25,000 bases of DNA from Owenia fusiformis. Lineage: Eukaryota > Annelida > Polychaeta > Sabellida > Oweniidae. A program made the position numbers and the translations under genes. Below, one piece after another: positions 18,901-25,000 of this stretch. Numbering within the stretch: position 1 is the first letter of the stretch; the number at the start of each line of letters is the position of its first letter. The DNA lies in NCBI GenBank assembly GCA_903813345.2, contig CAIIXF020000172.1, positions 1-25,000 on the forward strand. The letters run 5' to 3'. A model generated the notes under the pieces. The model worked only from the letters and a program-made list of their open reading frames with translations. It was not told where the DNA came from and made no database searches.

Positions 18901-21900
18901 TTATCCCATACTTAGTAGTGTTATAGGTAAATAACATGCGGGAATATAATCGATATCTGAGGTGAGCGGGTGATAAATATTATCTCCGGCTGAGGTGAGC
19001 GGGAGATATATATATCACCTGCTCATCAGCAATTCCCGGGAATTCTTTAGGTGCTCTTTTGAATTCCCGGATATACTTTGGCATAGAATAGGATATACTA
19101 GCATAGAATATTCTATTAAATATGTCTAACTCACTCTTATTTGTGTAGCAGTTGGTGCAACATTAGCAGCATTTGATACAGCATTAGAAGCAATTGGAAC
19201 AGCATTAGCGACAACTGGGGCAGCATTAGCAACAACTGGAACAGTATTTGTTAGACCAGGAGCCACTTGTACTGTTCCATTAGATGCCAGTGTATTGGCT
19301 ATGGGGGAGTTTGTCGTTGTTATAACTTGGTAATAGTTTTGTGTGGTGGTTGTTGCCATGGTAACAGGTCTCATCTGCTGGGGTGGGGTGTTTACTACAC
19401 TAATGTCAGACATACTGAAAGAGACAAATGTATTAATGTGTTAACAATAACAAATTAAAGCACAAATTTTTGAATATTTTTTTCAGATTATTTCTCATAT
19501 ATAACTTAAGATATTTTACTGATGTTGTCAACTTTTCACACAAAGTCTCTTGAAAATGATTTTTTGCACTTGCGTTGTAAGATTAGCCAATGAGCTAGAA
19601 CTCCATGTACCTTTTAGTCAGAAATTGGGTTTGATCTCCAAAATCTTTAAAATACCTTTAGACAGATATACAATCATTCTTTTATTCTCACCTGTTCTGA
19701 GAAGCACCTACACTGGATGGTTTAATAATCTTCACAATCTGAGGTGGAGAGTCAACATGCCCATTTGGCTGTGTCAGCTTCACAGGCCTAGGCAGAGAGT
19801 TGCTTGGTAATTCTGACTGAATGCCTGTTGGGAAAGAGGGTTTGCTGCCAACTAGGGACAACTGGGAGGCGGAATTGCTTGCTTGTTGGTTTATTAAACC
19901 ACTCTAAAAATGTGAAAGAGGCGTTAAATATTTCAACATGAATTGCACTTGAATTGTATCTTAATTTTATCAAAAAGCAACAATAAACCTAAAACCAAAG
20001 TATTATGTATTAAATAATAAAAATGATAATCAACTCTTACTTGGCTCTGAGATAAAATGTGTTGCTGCTGATTCATTTGCTGTGTTTGCTGAGTTTGTTG
20101 ATTCAACTGCAGTGTATTCTGACTCAGTTGTTGTGTTTGCTGATTCATCTGTGATGTGCTCTGATTCGTTTGCTGTGTTTGCTGATTCAATTGCTGTGTT
20201 TGCTGATTAAGCTGTTGTTGTACAGCCTGGTTCAATTGCTGTTGCTGTGCTGACTGATTTAACTGCTGTTGCTGAGATGATTGATTCAATTGCTGTTGTT
20301 GCTGATTCAACTGCTGTTGAGGGTTCAAAAGCTGTTGCTGTGTTAGAACCTTGCCCACTTGCTGCTGGTGTTGCTGGGCAAGCACCACCTGTTTCTTCAA
20401 CATCAGTTGTTTGTGCATGTTCACCAGCTGTGCATGGGTTGTCTCTTGGTGCTTCGTCTTGGTGATCACCTAGTTTGAGAAGCATTCAGTAATGATATGC
20501 AATGGTGAGGAAGCACAAATAGCAAGTGTGCCAGAAGCACTAGTTCATTGCCCAAAATTAATTGCAAATTCATTCTGATTTTTTCATTGGTTGGGAAAAA
20601 TAGAATTTATGAACTAGTATGTCAAATGTCTGAATTGAAGATTACACTAAAAAAACAGAACGCACAACTGAAGTGTTTCAATATTAAGAACGACTAACAT
20701 AAAACTTACTCTATTCAAACTGGCTAACTCCAGTTCTACCTTGCTGATAGCCTCTTGCAAAGTCATAGAGGATCGTTTGGTGGCTTGTGGCAAATTCTGA
20801 GAGATGTATTGCCTGGCTGCCTCAGAGTTTTGTACGGTCTTGATGTTTACTGCCTGTGGAATTATTTGCTGCTGTTGGGGTTGGTTCTGGGAGTTCTGCA
20901 CATGGTTGGGGGTGGGGGATGAGGATGATGTTGTTGTCATGGTAACAATGGGTCTGTACTGAATAGTACCAGCTGTAGTTGACTGAGGAAGTAATACCTT
21001 AGATTGCTCCTGAGTTGATGATATGTCATTATGTTGAATGGCACTAGAAACTGTTATGTTCTTATTGGGTGCGCCTACTGAAGGAATAGTTATAGGCTTT
21101 TGGTTGTACAACCCCTGGGGAGGTTGGTGGCTTTCAGTAACCAGCGTCATAAGGTTCTGTGGAATAATCCCAGGGTTTAATTGCTTTTGAGGTTCCATTT
21201 TGAAAGTCTGTTGCACAAAAGCAGGCTGATTTGATGCAGCCGGGGTTTGAATTCGTTGATTCGAGCTGTTATTAAGAAGCATATGACTGTTTATTGCATT
21301 ACTATTGTTCAAATTGACAGTACCATTGTTCACACTGACAGTACTGTTGTTCAGATTGACAGTACCATTATTCACACTGGCAGTACTGTTATTCAGATTG
21401 ACAGTACTATTGTTCACACTGACAGTACTGCTGTTCCCTGTGGGTGCCATACCTCCACGAGTTCCCTGTAATAAGATATTAGGCTGGCTTTGCTGAGTAG
21501 CTTTAACTTGGGTCCCTGTGACCTGGGGTAGACTCGACACTTGTTTAGTGGTTTGAACCATCTGGAGACGAGGTTGTGCCTCGGTGGAACTGACAACTGT
21601 TGTCGGTTGCCCCTGAGACAGATTCTTAATATTCTGCAGCTGTTGTATGGGAACATTGATTAATTTACCACCTATATTTAGAGTGACAACACCACTTGAA
21701 TTAGTTGCAATAGGTTTAGTTGTACCAGTCTGTGGAGTGGCTATCACTTGTTGAGTGGCTAAAGCATGTTGGGTCTGTTGCCCCTGAGTGCTGTTAGAAG
21801 ACGCTACAGTCATAGTCACCATATTAGGTTGAGTGATGTGTAAAGGTTGACCTTGACCTTGAACAGGGGCTGGAATGTTAACGATCGTTGTTTGAGGCTG

Positions 21901-24872
21901 ATAGTGTACTGTGTTAGGTTTCACTATGATATTGGAGTTTGATGCTTGTTGCGAGGGTTGCTGGACCACAAACTGACCAGGCTGGGCTCCTTGTTGCAAC
22001 ACAATCTGTTGTCCTTGTGGGTTAGCCTGGGTATTCAATACACTGTTCGCCCCGCCAACAACACTAGTCTTTAACACATTCTGGTTTTGCATGAGATTAT
22101 TCGGCAGGATAGCATTCGTGTTTGAATTAGTCACAAATTGTACATTGTTCGACTTCTGAGCACCTTGTTGTAGCACAAACTGTTGAACATTCACCTGTGT
22201 GGGTTGACTCTGGATCAGTATCCTATTACCTTGGGAAGTTTGTATTATGGTACCCTGGAGGTTCAACTGTGGGGGCTTTATTTGGATGTTAGTGTTACCC
22301 TGGCCCTGGATTGTCGTCCCAGAGTTGGCAAGCTGGATTGTGGCAGGCATCTGTAGCTTGGAACCAGCTTGTATTTGCTGTACCTGGAAACAATGTTCAT
22401 TTTATATAACTATGTCAACTAAAGGGAGATATGAGAAACATTTTAGCCAGGCCACAGGAAAGGGGCTCTTATCTAATCAAAATATTGATTTTTTGTTTAT
22501 CTTAAAAAGCACAAAGAGACCTTTCAAATGAGCCATATCTTATGTCTTAACAATATTTCTTTGCAGATGAAGACCAAAAGGACGGATTTGAATTTAGCAC
22601 ATTTTCCTCTTAATCTTGGGCACATTTTTGGCTCTCGAGCACAATTTTAATTTTTGTGATAAGACCGGTTTTCCTATCTTGAGGCTCATTTAACCAATGA
22701 TGGTCTATAACAATAAATGCACATGACTCAAATGAAAAAAATTCAAACATATCATTCAGCGTGTTTATAGATATTCTGCATTATTTTGGATTTCTTACAT
22801 CAATCTTGTTTGTAGTTGTTTACAAATGCTTTATTAGTTTGAATGACAAATTATTTGGATCCAGATTTTCAATGGTTTAGCTGAAATCAAAGGTTTATTG
22901 ATACAGGGATCAACAATGAACAATGATTCCAAATGCAATAAATGAAGATTGTTCTTATCATTTCTTACCGTGGTAGCCTGGGCAGGCTGAATATGTTGCA
23001 GAGAGACAGCTTGGCCACTGGCAGATGGGACCACTACAATAAAACACATATGTGTTTAGTCTCACCCCTTGTAAAGCAAACATGAATAGGTCATAAAATC
23101 GGGGATTTTTTCAAAAATGTTATGAATCTATGGATGATATATCTTTTTCTAAGAAATATTTCTTGGATTGGTCAAGAAAACATGGTCAATTGTGGGGCGT
23201 GGTACAAATTAATAGTTGGTTTAAACAGACTTCTTGAAAAAATAATAACTTCATTTTTTTTTATTCTAAAATTGCAATGAATCAAAATGCCAGAAAAAAT
23301 TGTAAAATTTTTCAATGAAGAAAAAATTTTTACCATGGAAGTTTTAGGTTGAACAAGTACGGTAGGTACTGCTGAGCAAAGCAACAAAAATCAAGAAAAA
23401 TGATTAAGTCCTTAATCTTCAACAATAGTTACTGGAGGCCCAACTAAACAAGTGAATGGCCTTAATAGGTTGTGTGTATTATGTACCTATGTTAGCAGCA
23501 TTTCCTCCTCCTATCTGTATAACAGGGTTGTTAGTAACAGCCTGTTGTTTCATATTGGGGGTTGAGGGTGATGGCTTGGGACGGATTTGTAAATGTTGCC
23601 TGTTTGCAGGGGACCTGAAAATATAATGGGATGAACTGGTTGTTAGATATTTAGTAATCTATGCCTATAATTCTCTTTATCAATGTAGTGGATTATAAAG
23701 GGAGTACAGAGAAGGGGAGATCATTACTTGCTGTATGACTACATATACAAATTAAATGTACACCATGTATTGAATCTTCTTGAGACTGGGACAGTAACTA
23801 CAAAAGTTACTCCCTTATCTATTATATACACCAAAACCTAATTGTGGAAGATAGGCAAGTTGAAATACAAGATTAGATATTGTAAATATTATACATCTTC
23901 TAATGATTATAAGCATTGTTACTATGAAGGTTAATTCCCCTAAATTATCTTCCCCAAGTAAAGATGATGATTGAAAGAGGGAGAAGACATGAGCTTGATG
24001 CAAGCGTAGAATATTGGGTTATGGTAACACAGCATACCTAATGTTGGATTGCACAGCTTGTTGGTAGATGACTGGGGATCCTTGGAGCTGGACTTGTGTA
24101 AGAGAGCCAGGTGTAACTTGGGTAAGTGGAGACCCATGGGGCTGCTGGACTTGAACCACCTGCTGTGGGCTCCCAGTCACCAGGGACGCCTGTACAACAT
24201 TTGTTGGTGTCACTTTCAACTGAAAATAGTAATAAATCAATACCATGGTATCACAACACTGATTTTATTTATCAAAGTCCCTCCTTATCTAATGTTTGCA
24301 AGAGATCTAGTCTCATCTAGAGATAGTAGTGGCCCTTCAACCCACAAAGAACATGCCTAAATAAAATATGGCATTGGCATATATGTAATACACTGCAGTA
24401 CTTCTTAAAAGTTAACACTTTAACATAACTGATAACTTCTACAAAGGGATAGGATTGCATGCATGCTCCGGACATCTCTAGGATCTTAGACACTTAATTC
24501 TCTGAGGTTTCACCATGAAATTGACATTTTCTCAAAGTTTTACTCATTTTCATTTTTCTCCACTTTTTCAGTGGCATTTGGGAATAGGAAATATGGAATT
24601 TGGCATGAATGATCTTGGTCATCATTTGAAATGTTTGGGGTATGATATGTTACTAAGTAATACACAATAATTAGGAGGGGGCGAGTTTGAGGATGAACTA
24701 GACAAAAATATTTTTTATACATTTACTAGCGTTGCAAAAACTGAAACAAATGAAAACAATAAAATAGTTGAAATATATACCTGTGTCGATTGTGCTGTAA
24801 CAAGAGAGTTGATGCTCTGGTTTTGAAGTGTGCTGTCATCAAACAGTCCAAATAGAGGGTCACTGCCATCAT
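14554..24872 (-). CDS. BICRA: BICRA/BICRAL (GLTSCR1 family) ncBAF subunit, 13 exons, 5' incomplete
   Basis: Spliced from thirteen exons (listed below), giving about 1,694 residues with a continuous frame; numbering here starts at the first full codon in the window. Three blocks identify the family: the GLTSCR1 domain at about 1122-1237 (TPFKHYKDACKRLLKFHVWQG, then two helices ending LLYDDAM and MIQRLQ...FEEEQKL); a KLIIK block and basic LHLKRKL stretch matching the vertebrate C-terminal half; and LNEQVQSAIDSILSLQ near the end, matching vertebrate LTEHLQSAIDSILNLQ. Everything before residue about 1080 is Gln/Asn/Ser/Thr/Val-rich and probably disordered. Vertebrates have two paralogues, BICRA and BICRAL, mutually exclusive scaffold subunits that with BRD9 define the non-canonical BAF (GBAF) remodeller; the GLTSCR1 domain mediates assembly. 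One homologue is usual in invertebrates. The start codon lies beyond the right edge. It is convergent with ONECUT. The exon model is by hand and alternative splicing is not excluded. Confidence 0.93.
15475..15768 (-). other. BICRA: Array of SUMO consensus motifs in BICRA
   Basis: Eight matches to the hydrophobic-Lys-X-Glu consensus lie within 98 residues: IKTE, IKTE, IKQE, VKTE, IKTE, IKTE, LKTE and IKAE. The first are in near-repeat context (IKTEPGIKQ / IKTEPEIKQ), and one is followed by Ser-Pro (IKTESPSD). Whether they are modified is inference. Confidence 0.7.
15927..16351 (-). other. BICRA: BICRA intron l-m
   Basis: AT-rich intron with GT and AG ends; nothing else recognised. Confidence 0.85.
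16352..16454 (-). CDS. BICRA: BICRA exon l, end of GLTSCR1 domain
   Basis: Begins REQISSEGVMIQRLQ and continues DEKTIFEEEQKLVKEDP (acceptor TGTTACAG, donor GTACAG), from phase 0 to phase 1. It corresponds to the vertebrate block with EMVMIDRMFIQEEKTTL and the following KEKPDEY. No long ORF covers it, so it is easily missed. Confidence 0.93.
16721..16964 (-). CDS. BICRA: BICRA exon k, core of GLTSCR1 domain
   Basis: 81 codons plus one base (acceptor GAATACAG, donor GTGAGT). It encodes the family signature: KTPFKHYKDACKRLLKFHVW, then QGNEPGEEEFKKADEALEEV, then QSLLKKKQSMFDKYQKLLYD. The vertebrate equivalent has TPF..ALHRLLPYHVYQG and LLKRTQAMLNKYRLLL at matching spacing. This is the strongest evidence for the gene call. 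Confidence 0.97.
16965..17292 (-). other. BICRA: BICRA intron j-k with degenerate CACCCA repeats
   Basis: At about 17,026-17,130 there are three loosely repeated GCACCCAYYTRAAA-like units and a perfect 7-base stem (AGTGGGT 17050-17056 / ACCCACT 17062-17068). On the minus strand it reads partly like coding sequence (WVQDPLALMLGENP) but carries no start and would need splicing. It may be a fragment of a dispersed repeat. Confidence 0.45.
17293..17414 (-). CDS. BICRA: BICRA exon j
   Basis: Begins in phase 0 with QVQVGSTASKQIVIQTPG (acceptor GCTTCCAG) and ends KAG plus two bases of a split Leu codon (donor GTAAGT). It contains RIQRAPGLPQVV and leads directly into the GLTSCR1 domain. Confidence 0.9.
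17608..17860. mobile_element. Pogo/Tigger-like MITE (about 253 bp) with internal repeats
   Basis: The left end CAGAAAAACCTGTCTTAGTG and the reverse complement of the right end, CAGTAAAACCTGTGTACGGT, form imperfect terminal inverted repeats beginning CAG with ACCTGT, a layout typical of pogo/Tigger members of Tc1/mariner. TA precedes the left end; the right flank is AA rather than TA, so the duplication is eroded. Inside, a unit of about 75-76 bases starting GTGAATACCTG is repeated at 17641 and 17716 with a partial third copy at 17792. There is no transposase. It lies wholly within an intron. Confidence 0.75.
17641..17792. repeat. Two 75-76-base tandem units inside the MITE
   Basis: Units starting at 17641 and 17716 are almost identical, sharing CCTGTTTCTAGTAGATAC and GCACATACTCTACTGACTTC, so this duplication is more recent than the decay of the element's ends. 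A third copy breaks off after GTGAACACCT. Confidence 0.9.
17968..18150 (-). CDS. BICRA: BICRA exon i, predicted helical segment
   Basis: 61 codons, phase 0 at both ends (acceptor ATTTCTCAG, donor GTATGC). It reads VGNQVLNVNMTQENKEKLE then LAALSPEQQQMFIKHQQ and LRQQQKRVQ. Charge and leucine spacing suggest one or two amphipathic helices just before the GLTSCR1 region. It ends with KIPLTVQ. Confidence 0.9.
18151..19134 (-). other. BICRA: BICRA intron h-i with palindrome cluster
   Basis: Largest intron in the window (984 bases). Its part nearest exon h, from about 18,730, is packed with palindromes (separate entry). The rest, 18,151-18,729, shows nothing recognisable. Confidence 0.85.
18730..19117. 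repeat. Cluster of palindromes and short tandem repeats (foldback-like)
   Basis: It contains GGGCAGATA..TATCTGCCC (18758-18780); CCTGAGGG/CCCTCAGG arms around it; CTGTTCGCAT twice (18787, 18814); a 33-base tandem unit beginning CTGAGGTGAGCGGG (18957 and 18990), the second copy of which pairs with CACCTGCTCATCAGC (to 19030); AATTCCCGGGAATT (19031-19044) with a further GAATTCCCGG at 19061; and ATAGAATATTCTAT (19103-19116). The density points to a foldback or composite mobile element. No transposase and no defined ends seen. Confidence 0.65.
19135..19414 (-). CDS. BICRA: BICRA exon h
   Basis: The first base completes Ser, then MSDISVVNTPPQQ; the ATG is internal because the frame is open across the junction. 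The product is Thr/Asn/Val/Ala-rich with tandem VANA(A/V)P units near its end. Acceptor CTTTCAG, donor GTGAGT, leaving in phase 0 after ATQIR. Confidence 0.9.
19692..19903 (-). CDS. BICRA: BICRA exon g
   Basis: Starts in phase 0 with SGLINQQASNSASQLSL (acceptor CATTTTTAG) and ends QNS, with the last Ser codon split two bases plus one (donor GTGAGA). It contains LPRPVKLTQPNG and PPQIVKIIKPSS, mildly basic and less Gln-rich than its neighbours. Confidence 0.9.
20041..20469 (-). CDS. BICRA: BICRA exon f, charged helix then Gln/Asn-rich tract
   Basis: 143 codons, phase 0 at both ends (acceptor CAAACTAG, donor GTAAGA). It opens with VITKTKHQETTHAQLVNMHK and a basic LMLKKQVVLAQQ segment, probably helical. 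About 100 residues of Gln-rich sequence follow, built on recurring LNQQ and MNQQ units, ending ILSQSQ. CAA and CAG codons are mixed. Confidence 0.9.
20050..20345 (-). repeat. BICRA: Coding Gln/Asn-rich repeat tract
   Basis: Irregular units of about 7-9 codons centred on LNQ or MNQ separated by Gln runs. Interrupted codons (CAA and CAG intermixed, plus Asn, Ser, Thr) argue for an old tract kept as protein rather than a recent trinucleotide expansion. Length polymorphism is likely. Confidence 0.75.
20710..22383 (-). CDS. BICRA: BICRA exon e, large Gln/Asn/Thr-rich exon
   Basis: 558 codons, phase 0 at both ends (acceptor GTTTCCAG, donor GTAAGT). The product is low-complexity: Gln, Asn, Ser, Thr and Val dominate and aromatic residues are scarce. 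Near residues 320-365 of the exon are repeated VNNSTVNLNN-type units (see repeat 21304-21432). It ends in a more structured stretch, TLQEAISKVELELASLNR, which continues into the next exon as a probable helix. The counterpart in vertebrates is the long disordered N-terminal half, Pro- rather than Asn-rich. Confidence 0.92.
21304..21432 (-). repeat. BICRA: Coding minisatellite, 21-base units
   Basis: About six tandem 21-base units encode alternating seven-residue blocks of the type (S/G)TVNLNN and STVSVNN, so the higher-order period is 42 bases. Units are similar at DNA level (GTTCA.A.TGACAGTA on the plus strand). The length is a multiple of three, so copy-number change keeps the frame. Confidence 0.85.
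22384..22968 (-). other. BICRA: BICRA intron d-e
   Basis: AT-rich with normal GT and AG ends; nothing else recognised. Confidence 0.85.
22969..23033 (-). CDS. BICRA: BICRA exon d (65 bp)
   Basis: Short exon encoding VPSASGQAVSLQHIQPAQ and ATT. Acceptor TTATTGTAG, donor GTAAGA, entering in phase 1 and leaving in phase 0. Its size makes it easy for gene finders to miss. Confidence 0.85.
23034..23486 (-). other. BICRA: BICRA intron c-d
   Basis: Normal splice ends. Near 23,335-23,372 a short minus-strand stretch reads PTVLVQPKTSM between an AG and a GT, like a small exon, but its length (35 or 38 bases) would break the frame; see rejected items. Otherwise nothing recognised. Confidence 0.75.
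23487..23614 (-). CDS. BICRA: BICRA exon c
   Basis: Acceptor TTTTCAG. Begins by completing the Arg codon and reads SPANRQHLQIRPKPSPSTP. The IRPKPSP core resembles the IQPKP segment of vertebrate BICRA. Ends in GGGNAANI plus one base of a split Val codon (donor GTACAT). Confidence 0.85.
23615..24037 (-). other. BICRA: BICRA intron b-c
   Basis: AT-rich with GT and AG ends; nothing else recognised. Confidence 0.85.
24038..24219 (-). CDS. BICRA: BICRA exon b
   Basis: Starts in phase 0 with LKVTPTNVV and ends with SNI plus two bases of a split Arg codon (donor GTATGC). Gln/Val/Pro-rich with three spaced GSP motifs; predicted disordered. Flanking introns have clear AG and GT ends. Confidence 0.85.
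24220..24780 (-). other. BICRA: BICRA intron a-b
   Basis: AT-rich with GT and AG ends; nothing else recognised. Confidence 0.85.
24781..24872 (-). CDS. BICRA: BICRA exon a (first in window)
   Basis: Acceptor TTTTTCAG just right of 24872 and donor GTATAT just left of 24781. The first two bases finish a split codon, then 30 residues beginning DGSDPLFGLFDD. This acidic, aromatic stretch resembles a short activation-type segment and suits the acidic N-terminal region of vertebrate BICRA. Ends in phase 0. Confidence 0.8.
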
Positions 24873-25000
24873 CTGAAAAACAGAATCTCATAGTTACCTT
24901 TGTAACATTCATTTTGCATTCAAACTCCCTTGAAAGGTCATTTGAAGGGAAGGAACATTTGATTTCAGCCTGATCGTATCAGCATCAGCTTTTTTAGGTT
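24873..25000 (-). other. BICRA: BICRA intron upstream of exon a, partial
   Basis: Non-coding; the upstream exons with the start codon lie beyond the window. Confidence 0.8.

Noticed and set aside
19126-19413. Stand-alone 95-codon gene starting MSDISVV
   Set aside because: The ATG is internal: the preceding exon splices to it in frame with a split Ser codon, and the frame continues into exon i.
20207-20485. 92-codon minus-strand ORF rich in Ala and Thr
   Set aside because: Frame-shifted reading of the CAG/CAA-rich BICRA exon f; the spliced frame is fixed by both junctions.
23335-23375. Possible extra BICRA exon reading PTVLVQPKTSM between an AG and a GT on the minus strand
   Set aside because: Either acceptor gives 35 or 38 bases, which would shift the frame between exons c and d, while direct c-d joining keeps it. 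It could only be a poison exon.

Overview
This is eukaryotic nuclear DNA from a bilaterian animal. It is AT-rich, its genes are split by GT-AG introns, and both recognisable proteins belong to animal-wide families. Gene and intron sizes, small inverted-repeat transposons and homeodomain sequence would suit a non-vertebrate, probably marine, animal such as a lophotrochozoan or non-vertebrate deuterostome. I cannot name the phylum from this window. There are no bacterial features, tRNA, rRNA or CRISPR.

Layout: (1) Positions 1-1544 (+) hold the end of a ONECUT/HNF6-type homeobox gene: the tail of a large intron and the terminal coding exon with the whole homeodomain. The cut domain must lie to the left, outside the window. 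(2) Positions 1545 to about 14,330 are a 3'UTR and an AT-rich region between two convergent genes. Here I see one well-formed Tc1/mariner-type MITE (7075-7262), several inverted and direct repeats, two candidate CTCF-like motifs (one inside the ONECUT exon), candidate poly(A) signals and one unexplained 159-codon ORF. (3) Positions 14,554-24,872 (-) hold thirteen coding exons, about 1,694 residues, of a BICRA/BICRAL (GLTSCR1/GLTSCR1L) homologue, the defining scaffold subunit of the non-canonical BAF chromatin remodeller. I joined the exons by hand. All twelve junctions have GT/AG ends and keep one reading frame to the stop. The 5' end lies beyond the right edge. Its introns carry a pogo/Tigger-like MITE (17,608-17,860) and a dense palindrome cluster (about 18,730-19,117).

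The two genes run tail to tail and need not act in one pathway: ONECUT is a sequence-specific DNA-binding factor and BICRA a general chromatin co-regulator. The most interesting points are a run of eight consensus SUMO-acceptor motifs in the last BICRA exon, a full match to the CTCF core consensus inside ONECUT coding sequence with the AGGTGGC core recurring on one strand only, a repeated AI(D/Q)SIL motif at the BICRA C-terminus, and two MITEs plus foldback structures. I found no convincing new multi-gene system.
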